DNA of 43,168 nt from Petrotoga mexicana DSM 14811 (GCF_002895565.1 NZ_AZRN01000002.1:1-43168); one strand, 5' to 3'; positions 16,050-25,154 are shown, numbered from the stretch's first letter. Made by a program: numbers and translations. Notes: generated by a model from the sequence alone, not told the origin.

Positions 16050-17516
16050 ATGATCTCAAATACTGTAAGAACAAGATTTGCACCAAGTCCAACAGGGTAT
16101 CTTCACGTTGGTGGAGCTAGAACAGCACTTTTTAACTATCTCTTTTCCAAAAAAAATGAAGGAAAATTTATCTTAAGAATCGAAGACACAGACATAGAAC
16201 GTTCGACAAAAGAATCCGAAGATCAACTTATAAATACTCTAAAATGGTTGGATTTGAATTGGGATGAAGGGCCTCTAATCGGTGGAGATTATGGACCATA
16301 TAGACAGAGTGAAAGGTTAGAAATCTACCAACAAAGAGCAAAAGAACTAATAGAAAAAGGGAAAGCATATGAGGCATATATCTCACCAGAAGAAATAGAA
16401 GAAGTAAAAAACCAGTTAATCAGCGAAGGTAAACCACCACATTATACCTATGATTTGATTTCAAAGTACAACACAAAGGAAAGAATAAAAGAGTACAATT
16501 ACAAAGGGTTAAACCCCGTTGTTTTTTTGAAGATGCCTCAGAAAGATTATGAACTCGATGATAAAATAAAAGGTAAAGTTATCTTTAAGAAAGGTGCTAT
16601 TGGAGATTTTATAATTCTGAGAAGTAATGGTATACCTACATATAATTTTGCTGTCGTTGTGGATGATATAGAAATGAAAATCACCCATGTTATCAGGGGG
16701 GACGATCATTTACCAAACACTTTACGACAACTGGCGATTTATGAGGCTTTTGAGGTAGAACCCCCAATATTTGCACATGTTTCTATGATCTTGGGTCCAG
16801 ATGGTAAAAAATTATCTAAAAGGCATGGCGCTACTTCTGTCGAAGAGTTTATGGTTCAGGGATATTTGCCTGAAGCTGTTGACAATTATCTAGCCCTACT
16901 TGGTTGGTCTCATCCTGAGGGTAAAGAAATATTGCCTCTCCCTGAAATAATTGATAATTTTACTTTGGATAGAGTTAATTCAAGTCCAGCTATATTCGAT
17001 GAGAAAAAATTAAAATGGATGAACGGGCAATATCTAAGAAACAAATCTCTGGAAGAAATCTATCAACTCACAGAACCTTTTGTGATTGGATCAAAACTAC
17101 TAAGTAAAGAACAATATGAAGTAAACAAAAAATGGGTTATTAAAGCTTTAGAAACTATTCTTTCTTCTGTTGAAATACTAAGTGAAATACCCGAAAAAAT
17201 GGAAGTTTTTCTAAAAGATGTATTCCCAGATACAAATGATCCTGAATTTAAAGAATACTTCAATAAAAGAGGAGTAAAAGAAGCTATTAACTTAGTTTAT
17301 AAGTATTTTAATGAAGATGACAAATGGGATGTACAAACGATAACGGAAAATTTAAAGAATGCCATGAAAGAAGCTAATCCCCAAAAGAAACCATTTTACA
17401 TGTCTTTAAGAAAAATTTTAACTGATTCATTTCATGGACCTGATTTGATAAATACGATATTTTTGTTAGGTAGAAACACAGTTTTGGAAAGACTCCAAAG
17501 GGTGATCGAGATTTGA
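16050..17516 (+). CDS. gltX: Glutamyl-tRNA synthetase
   Basis: A 488-residue class Ib synthetase that charges tRNA with glutamate. The HIGH-type signature is [15 protein letters not shown] (about 10-24), and KLSKRHGA (about 254-261) is the KMSKS loop. The Rossmann core with [20 protein letters not shown] and [19 protein letters not shown] is intact, and an alpha-helical anticodon-binding region fills the C-terminal third. GGAGG lies before the ATG. The stop overlaps the start of cysS. Whether it is discriminating or also charges tRNA-Gln cannot be read directly. Confidence 0.95.
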   Translation: MISNTVRTRFAPSPTGYLHVGGARTALFNYLFSKKNEGKFILRIEDTDIERSTKESEDQLINTLKWLDLNWDEGPLIGGDYGPYRQSERLEIYQQRAKELIEKGKAYEAYISPEEIEEVKNQLISEGKPPHYTYDLISKYNTKERIKEYNYKGLNPVVFLKMPQKDYELDDKIKGKVIFKKGAIGDFIILRSNGIPTYNFAVVVDDIEMKITHVIRGDDHLPNTLRQLAIYEAFEVEPPIFAHVSMILGPDGKKLSKRHGATSVEEFMVQGYLPEAVDNYLALLGWSHPEGKEILPLPEIIDNFTLDRVNSSPAIFDEKKLKWMNGQYLRNKSLEEIYQLTEPFVIGSKLLSKEQYEVNKKWVIKALETILSSVEILSEIPEKMEVFLKDVFPDTNDPEFKEYFNKRGVKEAINLVYKYFNEDDKWDVQTITENLKNAMKEANPQKKPFYMSLRKILTDSFHGPDLINTIFLLGRNTVLERLQRVIEI

Positions 17517-18922
17517 AGCATCTTCCTATAATTAAAATATACGATACTTTAAGTGCACAACTAGTTGATTTAGTACCGGTGAAAGAAGGCGAAATAAAGA
17601 TTTATCTTTGTGGACCGACGGTCTACAACTTGTTACACATTGGGAATGCCAGGCCTATTATAATATTTGATGCCTTTAGGCGTTTTTTGGAATATATTGG
17701 TTACAAAGTTACATTAGTACAGAACTTCACCGATATAGACGATAAGATCATCGATCAAGCAAAAAAAGAGAACCTACCTTTCGAAGAGTTAGGAAAAAGA
17801 TATATAATTGAGTATTGGAGAGACATGACGGCTCTTAAAGCAAGGGCTTTTAATTTTCACCCAAAAACTACCAACTATGTTGATGAAATTATTTCTTACA
17901 TAAAGGAACTTGAAGAAAAAGGTTACGCCTATAAGGCTGAAAATGGGGATGTTTACTTTGAAGTGGGAAAATTTTCAAAATATGGAGAGTTATCCCACAG
18001 AAAGATTGAAGATCTGAAAGTAGGGGTCAGAGTAGAAGTTTCTGAATACAAAAAAAATCCTTTGGACTTCGCCCTATGGAAATCTTCAAAAGAAGGAGAA
18101 CCGTTTTGGGAAAGTCCATGGGGAAAAGGTCGCCCGGGATGGCACATAGAATGTTCTGTTATGTCTTCTGAAATATTGGGAGATACCTTCGATATTCATG
18201 CGGGAGGGAACGACCTTATCTTTCCTCATCACGAGAACGAGAGGGCTCAAGCTATAGCAAAAAGCGGTAAAGATTTTGCAAAATATTGGATGCACAACGG
18301 AATGATTCGTATGGCACAAGATAAGATGTCAAAATCCTTAGGGAACGTTTGGTATTTAAGAGACCTTTTGAAAAAATTTGATTCGGATGTCTTAAAAATT
18401 TTTGTACTCAGCAAGCACTATCGGATACCTATAGATGTAAGTGAAGAATTGCTTCATAACCAAGAGGTATCAGTTAATAGAGTTAAAGAATCATTGAATG
18501 ACGCTGAAGCTTTCTTTAACGGAAAAGTCCCTTATCCTCGGGAAATGAATTGTTTTAAGGAACAAGAAGAATATCTCATTAGTAATCTTTCGAATGATTT
18601 TGATACACCTTCAGTTGTAGCAAGAATCTTTGAATTATCGAGAGATTTAAACAAAGCGTTAAATTCACGTGATGAAGAAACAATAAAAAATAATTATTAT
18701 ATAATAAGGAATATTTATGGAAGTATTTTAGGGGTTTTTGAAACTAATGAACAAATGCAGAAGAACAAGGTAGAATTAAATCAATTAATGGAAATTATTC
18801 TAAACGTAAGATCTGCTCTTAGAGAAGAAAAGTTATACAATCTTTCTGACTACATAAGGGATAACTTAAGCAAAATTGGTATAGAAATAAAAGATACCCC
18901 TGAAGGAACAAAATGGTCTTAG
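17513..18922 (+). CDS. cysS: Cysteinyl-tRNA synthetase
   Basis: A 469-residue class Ia synthetase. Zinc-site and HIGH motifs are in [18 protein letters not shown] (Cys32 and HIGN). WHIECSVMS and [13 protein letters not shown] carry the other zinc and substrate ligands, and KMSKSLGN (about 268-275) is the KMSKS loop. The DALR-type helical domain follows to the end. The start is TTG, overlapping the gltX stop as TTGA, which couples the two. The synthetase pair is followed by cheX after 18 bp. Confidence 0.95.
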   Translation: MKHLPIIKIYDTLSAQLVDLVPVKEGEIKIYLCGPTVYNLLHIGNARPIIIFDAFRRFLEYIGYKVTLVQNFTDIDDKIIDQAKKENLPFEELGKRYIIEYWRDMTALKARAFNFHPKTTNYVDEIISYIKELEEKGYAYKAENGDVYFEVGKFSKYGELSHRKIEDLKVGVRVEVSEYKKNPLDFALWKSSKEGEPFWESPWGKGRPGWHIECSVMSSEILGDTFDIHAGGNDLIFPHHENERAQAIAKSGKDFAKYWMHNGMIRMAQDKMSKSLGNVWYLRDLLKKFDSDVLKIFVLSKHYRIPIDVSEELLHNQEVSVNRVKESLNDAEAFFNGKVPYPREMNCFKEQEEYLISNLSNDFDTPSVVARIFELSRDLNKALNSRDEETIKNNYYIIRNIYGSILGVFETNEQMQKNKVELNQLMEIILNVRSALREEKLYNLSDYIRDNLSKIGIEIKDTPEGTKWS

Positions 18923-18940
18923 AACTGGAGGTGCTATTAA

Positions 18941-19420
18941 ATAGACGTTAATATAATAAATTCAGTACTGGCCTCTCTCAAAAATACCTTTAAGATAATC
19001 ACAAAGATAGATATTCAATTGGAAAAGCCCTCTGTTGTTAAAGAAATTGAAAAGCATTACGATGTGGTTACTAATATAGGTTTTACAGGTGAACTTGAAG
19101 GAAATATTCTTTATTCCTTTACCGAGAATGTCGCAAAGGATATAGTTAATAATATGATGGATGGTATGATGAAAATAGAGGAGATTAATGATATGGCTAT
19201 CAGCGCCATAGGAGAACTTGGCAACATGGTTTCTGGTTCCATAGCAACTAATCTTGAAAAATATGGTTATAATATAGTTGTAACCCCTCCATCCGTATTC
19301 ACTGGCAAGATTGTAAAAGTGAATTCTAAAGGTGTTATATTGGGGTTTCCCGTTTACGTTTCTGGTGACAACGAAATGGATTTGTACTTTATTTACAGAG
19401 AAGCGAACAAGGATTTTTAG
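18941..19420 (+). CDS. cheX: Chemotaxis phosphatase CheX, apparent ATA start
   Basis: A 159-residue CheC/CheX/FliY-type phosphatase that dephosphorylates CheY-P. SAIGELGNMVSGS (residues about 88-100) holds the E-x2-N catalytic motif, and the flanking GFTGELEGNILYSF and VTPPSVFTGK are typical of CheX. CheX proteins begin with M-D-x-x-[IV]-[IV]-N about 30 residues before the KPS motif. In this frame that region is encoded from 18941 as ATA-GAC-GTT-AAT-ATA-ATA-AAT, with GGAGGTG (18927-18933) 7 nt upstream and an in-frame TAA immediately before. No ATG, GTG or TTG is available until a TTG at 19019, which would remove 26 conserved residues and has no SD. So ATA is either a real rare initiator or a changed base. 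Confidence 0.88.
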   Translation: MDVNIINSVLASLKNTFKIITKIDIQLEKPSVVKEIEKHYDVVTNIGFTGELEGNILYSFTENVAKDIVNNMMDGMMKIEEINDMAISAIGELGNMVSGSIATNLEKYGYNIVVTPPSVFTGKIVKVNSKGVILGFPVYVSGDNEMDLYFIYREANKDF

Positions 19421-19558
19421 GAAGGGAAATTCGGCTTATCGTTATAAAAAAAGTTATGGCAAAAGGTTAATTTAAATATGAGATTTAGAGAAAGTTGATT
19501 ATTAATTAGTAGAATTTCTAAAGACACAAAAAAGTGCAGAGGCTAAGGAGGAATATAA

Positions 19559-19750
19559 ATGTCTAGAAAATGCGAGATATGCGGAAAAAGTCCGGCGACT
19601 GGAAACACCGTTGCTAAATCAAAAGTAACGACCAGGAGGGTATGGAAGCCTAACCTTCAAAAGATAAGAGTAGTAACCGACGAAGGTACAGTAAGAAAAA
19701 TGTATGTTTGTACGAAATGTTTAAAATCTGGAAAAGTTCAAAAGGCATAA
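19559..19750 (+). CDS. rpmB: 50S ribosomal protein L28
   Basis: A 63-residue L28 with two C-x2-C pairs, CEICGKSP near the start and CTKCLKSGKV near the end, i.e. the zinc-binding form. KVTTRRVWKPNLQ is the conserved core. GGAGG precedes the ATG by 6-7 nt. It follows cheX after 138 bp, in which I see no clear promoter, and is closed by a strong terminator. Confidence 0.95.
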   Translation: MSRKCEICGKSPATGNTVAKSKVTTRRVWKPNLQKIRVVTDEGTVRKMYVCTKCLKSGKVQKA

Positions 19751-19753
19751 ACA

Positions 19754-19786
19754 AAAATCGGTCTAAAATAAGACCGATTTTATTTT
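19754..19786 (+). terminator. Rho-independent terminator after rpmB
   Basis: Perfect 11-bp stem AAAATCGGTCT / AGACCGATTTT with loop AAAATA and a T-rich tail. Because the left arm starts with an A run, it could also stop transcription from the tRNA side. Confidence 0.9.
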
Positions 19787-19793
19787 CATAATT

Positions 19794-19870
19794 TGGCGTG
19801 CCTGGCCGGATTTGAACCGGCAACCTCCGGATCCGCAGTCCAACGCTCTATCCAATTGAGCTACAGGCAC
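19794..19870 (-). tRNA. tRNA-Arg, anticodon GCG
   Basis: On the minus strand: acceptor GTGCCTG/CAGGCAC, D-arm GCTC-AATTGGATA-GAGC, anticodon stem TTGGA/TCCGG, loop CTGCGGA giving anticodon GCG, T-arm GCCGG-TTCAAAT-CCGGC, discriminator G and encoded CCA. 77 nt. Most bacteria read CGU/CGC/CGA with ACG (inosine); GCG is less usual. The first two anticodon-stem pairs are T-G wobbles. Confidence 0.93.
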
Positions 19871-19892
19871 ATTAATACAATAATTGATAAAA

Positions 19893-19984
<92 letters not shown>

Positions 19985-20053
19985 GTGATTTTTGCTTCTT
20001 ATTCAACCCTGAAATATTATAGCATTGATATTCTCAACTGTCAAGGAAACATT

Positions 20054-21760
20054 TCATTTCTTTGCTTTTTTCATTTCGTACATCTTATTATCAGCTTCTT
20101 TTATTAATGATTCAAGGTTTATATCCTTTTGAAAGTCTCTATATTCTGAAACACCGTAACTTAAATCAATCCTCACGTTACCATCCACTTTAACCTCTTT
20201 GAGTTGACTTAAAATTCTTTGAAAAATTTTGTGAACATCAACTTCTTCAGCGTTTGGAAGCCCTAAAATGAATTCGTCTCCACCTATTCGTATTATCAAA
20301 TCAGATTCTCTTAAAGTACTTTTTAATACATCTGTTACCTTTTTTAGGATATAATCTCCCGCATCGTGACCATAATTGTCGTTTATGTATTTGAGATTGT
20401 CTATATCAATAAAAACGATAGATAGAGGCTCTTGCCTTCTTTTGGCAAGTTGAAAATATTTTTCTAAAGCATAAAAACCAGCTCTCCTGTTATAAGAACC
20501 AGTTAAATCGTCGAAAGTCGCGTATTTTTTAAGTATTTCTTCAAGTTTTTTCTTTTCGGTAATGTCTGTTATAACTAAAATAATTCTACTTACGTCAACT
20601 TCTTCATACGTTACACCCGTTAATAAAACTGGGACTTTGTTACCACTTTTCGTAACTAAGTTAGACTCGAAAGAAATTATATTATTAGAGCTTCTTTTTA
20701 AATTTTGCATATTTTCATAAAAAGTTTCCCAATCGCTTTGATCTAATACTTTTTTTAAATCTGATATTTCTTCTTCAAATTCAAGCATTTTGTAGAAAGT
20801 TTTATTGGCATATTTAACGTTAAAATCAAAATCTAATAAAACTAGACCTTGTCCCATGTTTTCGACAACTTTTTCAATAAAATCTTTCTCTTTTTTTATT
20901 TCGTCGATTTTCTTCTTGTTTTCAGTTATTTCTAAATAAGTACCAACCATATTCAAAGGTAGTCCAAACTTGTTTCGTTCTAAAACTTTACCCCTTGAAA
21001 GAAACCATTTGTCATTATTGTTCACATCTTTTATGCGGTACGCTCCTTCAAATTTGCTTGTTTTAGTCAAAAAATGTTCTCTCATATTTTTTATTACCAA
21101 TTCTGTGTCTTCTTCATTGATCGACTCTTCGAATTTGCTCCATTTGCCTTCAAATGGGTCTATGGTGTATCCTAAGATTTCTTTGTATCTTTCGTCATAA
21201 TTGAATTTACCGGAGTTCACATCCCATTCCCAAATTCCTATTTGAGAGACTTCTAAAGCTTTTCGAATAGTTCCTTGGTTTTTTTGAATGATTTCGATCT
21301 CCTTTTTGTACTTTTCACTTTCACTTAAATCTTTTCCAATTAATATGTAAAGGTTTTCATCGTTTAGCCGGAAATTTTCTAATTTGAATTCAAAAGTTGT
21401 TTCTTCTCCATTTCTGTTGGGAAAGTATGATTTAAAAATCAACAACTTGCTCTGATTGTGCCTTCTAAAGAAATATTCGATCTGTTTCTTAACGTCAACT
21501 TCAAAAAAAGTTATGATATCTTTACCGATAAAATCTTTTTTCGAAAAACCGAAATTATTGATCTTTTTGTTTACAAAAACAATTTTTCTATCACAATCCA
21601 TAATAAGTATAAGATCATTCAAGTCATCTAAAATGTAAGAAGGGAAGTTTGCTTCGATAAATTCAAAGGGTTCGTTTTTCGATTCCTCATATTTTTTTTG
21701 AAGTTGAGATAATATAAAGTTTTTCTCTACCCCTGTAAGTTTTTCGTAGTTATCGGATAT
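20054..21760 (-). CDS. PAS-PAS-PAS-GGDEF diguanylate cyclase, apparent ATA start
   Basis: Counted from the ATA at 21760, a 568-residue cyclic-di-GMP synthase with no membrane segment. Three PAS-like sensor domains lie at about 50-150 (DLILIMDCDRKIVFVNKKI), 160-280 (QIGIWEWDVNSGKFNYDERY) and 290-400 (GLVLLDFDFNVKYANKTFY), followed by GGDEF at about 408-568. The active site is intact (IRIGGDEFIL), and RESD five residues upstream matches the product-inhibition I-site. The frame stays open upstream of the first usual start (a TTG at 21622 with no SD) to a TGA at 21769-21767. In that stretch AGGGGTG (21774-21768) sits exactly 7 nt before ATA, 22 bp after the regulator gene stop. The start is an inference; the domain assignment is firm. 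Confidence 0.88.
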   Translation of the reverse strand: MSDNYEKLTGVEKNFILSQLQKKYEESKNEPFEFIEANFPSYILDDLNDLILIMDCDRKIVFVNKKINNFGFSKKDFIGKDIITFFEVDVKKQIEYFFRRHNQSKLLIFKSYFPNRNGEETTFEFKLENFRLNDENLYILIGKDLSESEKYKKEIEIIQKNQGTIRKALEVSQIGIWEWDVNSGKFNYDERYKEILGYTIDPFEGKWSKFEESINEEDTELVIKNMREHFLTKTSKFEGAYRIKDVNNNDKWFLSRGKVLERNKFGLPLNMVGTYLEITENKKKIDEIKKEKDFIEKVVENMGQGLVLLDFDFNVKYANKTFYKMLEFEEEISDLKKVLDQSDWETFYENMQNLKRSSNNIISFESNLVTKSGNKVPVLLTGVTYEEVDVSRIILVITDITEKKKLEEILKKYATFDDLTGSYNRRAGFYALEKYFQLAKRRQEPLSIVFIDIDNLKYINDNYGHDAGDYILKKVTDVLKSTLRESDLIIRIGGDEFILGLPNAEEVDVHKIFQRILSQLKEVKVDGNVRIDLSYGVSEYRDFQKDINLESLIKEADNKMYEMKKAKK

Positions 21761-21782
21761 ATTCAGTCACCCCTAATCACCC

Positions 21783-22553
21783 TTATTCTACTTTTATTAT
21801 AGAGTATTTGAGTCCTTTTTCATTTAAAAGATTGTTGATCTTTTTAACAACAATTTCTCTACTCTCAGAAAGGTTTTTAATTCCTCTAAATAAAATATAT
21901 ATATGGTGAGAATTATAAGTTATTAAATCTTCCCGTCTTATGTTTTTTTTCAATTCATTAATTAATGAATCGTTAAAAGAAGAATTCAATTTAATCTCCA
22001 CCAATAGGTGGTCTTTATCTCTTTTAACTTTCTCAAGTTCGAGAACTATGTCGAATAATTCGGAGGATAAAAGGTTACCATCTTTTTCGTAAAATGTTGG
22101 TGATTCTTCATCATTTACTTTGACTGGTGTGAAGGGAAACTCTTTGGCATGCCCAAAAATATCTTTGTATTCGTTGAATAAACCTTTAGCTTTTTCAACT
22201 TCATTATTTTCTGTGTAGAATTTAATCAATCTTAACCAACTATCTTCTCTTTGCGAATAATAAAACGCCTTTTGGAAATAATAATGCGCATCGATTTTGT
22301 TGTTCATTTTTTGATGAATATTACCCATTTCAATTAACATATCAACATATATCCGTTTTAAATATTCCCTTTTTTCTCTTACCCATTCCTCGTGAACATT
22401 TTCCTTTAATAACTCACCTTTGTATAGACTAACAGCCTTCGAGAACAAAAACAAACGTCTATTGATTTCTTTCTCTTTAAAACCTTCATCGCTTAAAACT
22501 AAAAATTCTTCAAAATCAATATATATATGTCTTTTGATTTTGAAAACGTACAA
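21783..22553 (-). CDS. C-terminal part of a SARP/BTAD-type regulator (frameshifted)
   Basis: About 256 codons in the frame that continues the 22499-22816 gene. It lacks a proper start: the first possible codon is TTG inside the upstream frame, without SD. Residues about 10-110 form the helical, TPR-like BTAD region that follows the DNA-binding domain in SARP-type activators (IDFEEFLVLSDEG, VSLYKGELLKENVHEEWVRE, DAHYYFQKAFYYSQREDSW). The last ~90 residues (LLVEIKLNSSF to LKYSIIKVE) look like a degenerate nucleotide-cyclase-like fold without a GGDEF motif; that is tentative. Together with the upstream fragment it would be a protein of roughly 345 residues. See the frameshift finding. Confidence 0.7.
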   Translation of the reverse strand: MYVFKIKRHIYIDFEEFLVLSDEGFKEKEINRRLFLFSKAVSLYKGELLKENVHEEWVREKREYLKRIYVDMLIEMGNIHQKMNNKIDAHYYFQKAFYYSQREDSWLRLIKFYTENNEVEKAKGLFNEYKDIFGHAKEFPFTPVKVNDEESPTFYEKDGNLLSSELFDIVLELEKVKRDKDHLLVEIKLNSSFNDSLINELKKNIRREDLITYNSHHIYILFRGIKNLSESREIVVKKINNLLNEKGLKYSIIKVE

Positions 22554-22816
22554 AAATCCTCTTGTAAGGTTAATTCGTTGCTACTCAGTCCTAAATTTTT
22601 TCTAATATAATATAGTGTAGTATTTAAATTTTGTCTCGCACTTTCATCATCGAAACCGGGCCAAAACAGATCGTACAAATCAAAAACTAAGACCTTCTGG
22701 CCTCTATTGAGAATAAGATATTTCAGAATTTCTCTGGCTTTTCTTGATTTTAAATTTTCTATTGGTTTATCATCAAGAAAGATTTTAAAATCCCCCAACA
22801 TATAAACTTTAAGCAT
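22499..22816 (-). CDS. N-terminal DNA-binding part of a SARP/BTAD-type regulator (frameshifted)
   Basis: 105 codons. Residues 1-90 are an OmpR/SARP-type winged helix: MLKVYMLGDFKIFLDDKPI, then LKSRKAREILKYLILNRGQ, VFDLYDLFWPGFDDESARQN and LNTTLYYIRKNLGL. The frame then runs into an unrelated 15-residue end while the neighbouring frame carries the expected IDFEEF continuation. AAAGGAG precedes the ATG. The start codon lies in a short inverted repeat, AGCATA-CTA-TATGCT. It is the first gene upstream of the diguanylate cyclase and is downstream of the secreted-protein operon, so it may regulate that block. Confidence 0.75.
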   Translation of the reverse strand: MLKVYMLGDFKIFLDDKPIENLKSRKAREILKYLILNRGQKVLVFDLYDLFWPGFDDESARQNLNTTLYYIRKNLGLSSNELTLQEDFCTFSKSKDIYILILKNF

Positions 22817-22849
22817 ATAGTATGCTCCTTTAATAATTAATCCATTAAT

Positions 22850-22877
22850 ATTTTACCACTTTTGATGATAAACCCAA
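22850..22877 (-). promoter_or_regulatory. Possible promoter of the SARP-type regulator
   Basis: On the minus strand: TTGGGT (22877-22872), a 16-bp spacer and TGG-TAAAAT, an extended -10 at 22855-22850. The -35 is weak. This would allow the regulator and the cyclase to be expressed apart from the upstream operon. Confidence 0.4.
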
Positions 22878-22911
22878 AAAATATTAACGTATTTTAATAA
22901 ATGTATAACTA

Positions 22912-23991
22912 CTAAAATTCGTAGGAGTATGTTAAAGAAAAAGAAAATGTGTTAGAAACAAAATTGTAACCACCTAAGGTTTCAAATTTAAAGTTGTATA
23001 TTTGATTCAAAATGCCTCCTGTTAAGGAAAAGTCGTATTGATTTTCCAAATAATTTAATCCCAAACCAATAAAAAAGTTGTTGTCCATATTTACAGACAA
23101 CTTTTGAAGCTCTCGCCCAAGATAAAATCCGGGGTCTTCAAAATTCAACGCTTGAGCTAATTTCTCTCCCAAATAAAAACCTTGTTCTTCGTTGGTAAGT
23201 ATATCTTTTAAATCGACGATTTTAAATGTGGGGAAGTTTTTGGTTGCTGTGAATGCAAAATCTCCTTTGAAATCAAAGTTGTTATTAGAAAATTTGTAAG
23301 GTACAAATATTCCATCGAATTCAAAAGAGTCAATATATGTTCTATCATTCAAAAACAGATAAAAGGTATCGTTTCGATAGTTAACACCAACTTTCAATCC
23401 GTTAAAAATGAGTCCTACATAGTAACCCCCATTTTTGTAATCAAGTAAGTTACTCATGCCAAAGAAAATTAAATCATTCAATTCCACTTCTGTTTCGGCA
23501 ACGAACTCATCTTCATAATAAGAAAATTGATTATAATAAGTTTTAAAGGTAATTTTATTCTCTTTTGAAATTTCTTTTTGATCTGTGAATTCTAACTTTT
23601 CAACGTTGTTCACTACAAGATAGATATCCAACGTCTTTTCTTCTTCTCCTTCTAAATAATAAATCGAGGTGACATAGTTTTTCTCGTTTTTCAAAAGGTC
23701 AATAGTATTTTCAAAGTGCATATTCACACTGTCTATAATAATTTTTGTTCTAACCTTATCTCCCAAGTCATTGAGAGGAGTAATTTCGAAAGTAGCCTCA
23801 ACATTGCCTTTTGAATCAAAATTGAAAGTATAGCCTTGAATCACAGCTACACTACCGAGCAACGTTTCACTTTTGCTTTCATTCTTCAAGGTAGAGTATA
23901 TTGAGTAATTATACATTTGAGAACTTTGTGAAAATGCAAAAATTTGAAAGATCAAAACAAAAGGCATTAAAAGATAGATATACTTTTTCAT
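22912..23991 (-). CDS. Secreted, probably outer-membrane beta-barrel protein, unrecognised
   Basis: A 359-residue protein with a signal peptide (MKKYIYLLMPFVLIFQIFAF, cleaved near SQSS). The rest alternates short polar and hydrophobic/aromatic strands, e.g. FYLFLNDRTY and FKFETLGGYNF, and ends FSLTYSYEF. A C-terminal phenylalanine with alternating aromatics is the classic outer-membrane beta-barrel signal. Two similar segments, QGFYLGEKLAQAL and PGFYLGRELQKL, form a small internal repeat near 265-300. I do not recognise a family. The ATG overlaps the stop of the secretin gene as ATGA, so the two are made together and probably act together. Confidence 0.75.
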   Translation of the reverse strand: MKKYIYLLMPFVLIFQIFAFSQSSQMYNYSIYSTLKNESKSETLLGSVAVIQGYTFNFDSKGNVEATFEITPLNDLGDKVRTKIIIDSVNMHFENTIDLLKNEKNYVTSIYYLEGEEEKTLDIYLVVNNVEKLEFTDQKEISKENKITFKTYYNQFSYYEDEFVAETEVELNDLIFFGMSNLLDYKNGGYYVGLIFNGLKVGVNYRNDTFYLFLNDRTYIDSFEFDGIFVPYKFSNNNFDFKGDFAFTATKNFPTFKIVDLKDILTNEEQGFYLGEKLAQALNFEDPGFYLGRELQKLSVNMDNNFFIGLGLNYLENQYDFSLTGGILNQIYNFKFETLGGYNFVSNTFSFSLTYSYEF

Positions 23992-25154
23992 TTCTGATCA
24001 ACCCCTTCAATGGTTGGGGTAGCAGTTAAAAATATCATCATCCGTTTACTTTCGTCTTTACTTTGGTTGTCCCCAAATAAAAACCTAAGAAAAGGAAGAT
24101 CTTTCAGCAACGTTGTTCCCCCACTTTTTGAATAAAGTTGGCTCAAATCCAAATCCGCTATCAACAAAATCTCGTTGGGGTTTAAATGGATCTTAGTCTC
24201 CAACTCTGATTCTGAAAGTAAATAACCATCTTTTGTAACTTCCATCAAGTTTGATGTTTTTGTCCTAAACGAAATTTGAAGGATTTTATCCCTCATAGTT
24301 GGGGTCATTTCTATTTCTATTCCACTCTCAATATTTCTAAATTCGTTTCTGTATGTAGTAAAAACGATACTCTCCAAATTCTTCAAACTTAATAACGCTG
24401 GCTCTCCGGGTAAAACATTTACAACCTGTTTAGTAACTAAATTTGCGGTTTCGTTCTTTTCGTACATCTCTATTTCAGCCTCAAAAAGATCTTGTACAGA
24501 AAATCCTATTACCGGACTGGTAAAAGAAAAGCTGTTAATGATACCTTCTTGGTTTATATTGAACACATTGCCCTTTATTAAATCGGAGTATCTTTCATTT
24601 GTCTCAACGATATAAACGGTTAATTCAATATATGGTTCACTCTTGTCCAACTTTTCAACCAGATCTTTTATATAATCTATTGTATTTTGTGGAGCATACA
24701 CAACTATTTGATTGGTTTCTTTGTTTGTTTTTATGTATTGATGTAGATTTTCGGGAATCAAATTTAAAAATTTATCAACCGAAATATAATTCAAAGAAAT
24801 CACTTGGGTTTCAGTTAGGTTCAGAAAATTATGGCTTTGAGGATCTGCTAATCCCACAAAGTAAACATTTTCATCAATTTTTTTGTAAGAGTAGCCACCC
24901 GGGAGTAGAAGTATATTCAATGCCTCTTCTAAATCTACTTCTACAAAGTCTGCTGTGACCAAACCACTCACGTATTGATCGGTTAAAATTGTTACCCCCG
25001 TTTGAAGAGATATTTCGTTCAAAGCCTCTATCAAATCGGTGTTGTAAAAAGTCGCCGTCACTTTTGGGGCAGTACTTTCTTGGGAGAAGGCTAAAAAACA
25101 CATAAGTGATAAAACAGACAAAGTTAATGCTCTTTTTAATATACTTTTTATCAC
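23988..25154 (-). CDS. Short secretin-like protein (STN, N1 and secretin domains)
   Basis: A 388-residue outer-membrane secretin homologue. Signal peptide to about 25 (SLMCFLAFS), then an STN/N0-like domain (about 30-100: ATFYNTDLIEALNEISLQTG), an N1/NolW-like domain (about 113-168: VISLNYISVDKFLNLIPENL, NQIVVYAPQNTIDYIKDLVE) and the secretin core (about 172-385) ending in the signature TTLLKDLPFLRFLFG and MMIFLTATPTI. It is much shorter than PilQ or GspD because it has a single N1-type repeat. The GTG start overlaps the upstream gene stop as GTGA with AGGGGG before it. No other type II or IV secretion gene lies nearby, so its partners are either the adjacent secreted proteins or encoded elsewhere. 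Confidence 0.82.
   Translation of the reverse strand: MIKSILKRALTLSVLSLMCFLAFSQESTAPKVTATFYNTDLIEALNEISLQTGVTILTDQYVSGLVTADFVEVDLEEALNILLLPGGYSYKKIDENVYFVGLADPQSHNFLNLTETQVISLNYISVDKFLNLIPENLHQYIKTNKETNQIVVYAPQNTIDYIKDLVEKLDKSEPYIELTVYIVETNERYSDLIKGNVFNINQEGIINSFSFTSPVIGFSVQDLFEAEIEMYEKNETANLVTKQVVNVLPGEPALLSLKNLESIVFTTYRNEFRNIESGIEIEMTPTMRDKILQISFRTKTSNLMEVTKDGYLLSESELETKIHLNPNEILLIADLDLSQLYSKSGGTTLLKDLPFLRFLFGDNQSKDESKRMMIFLTATPTIEGVDQK

Noticed and set aside
19019-19420. CheX starting at the TTG at 19019
   Set aside because: No SD precedes it and it would remove 26 residues that match the CheX N-terminus; the frame upstream is coding from 18941.
20054-21622. Diguanylate cyclase starting at the TTG at 21622
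   Set aside because: No SD precedes this codon, and the open frame continues 46 codons upstream to a well-spaced SD.
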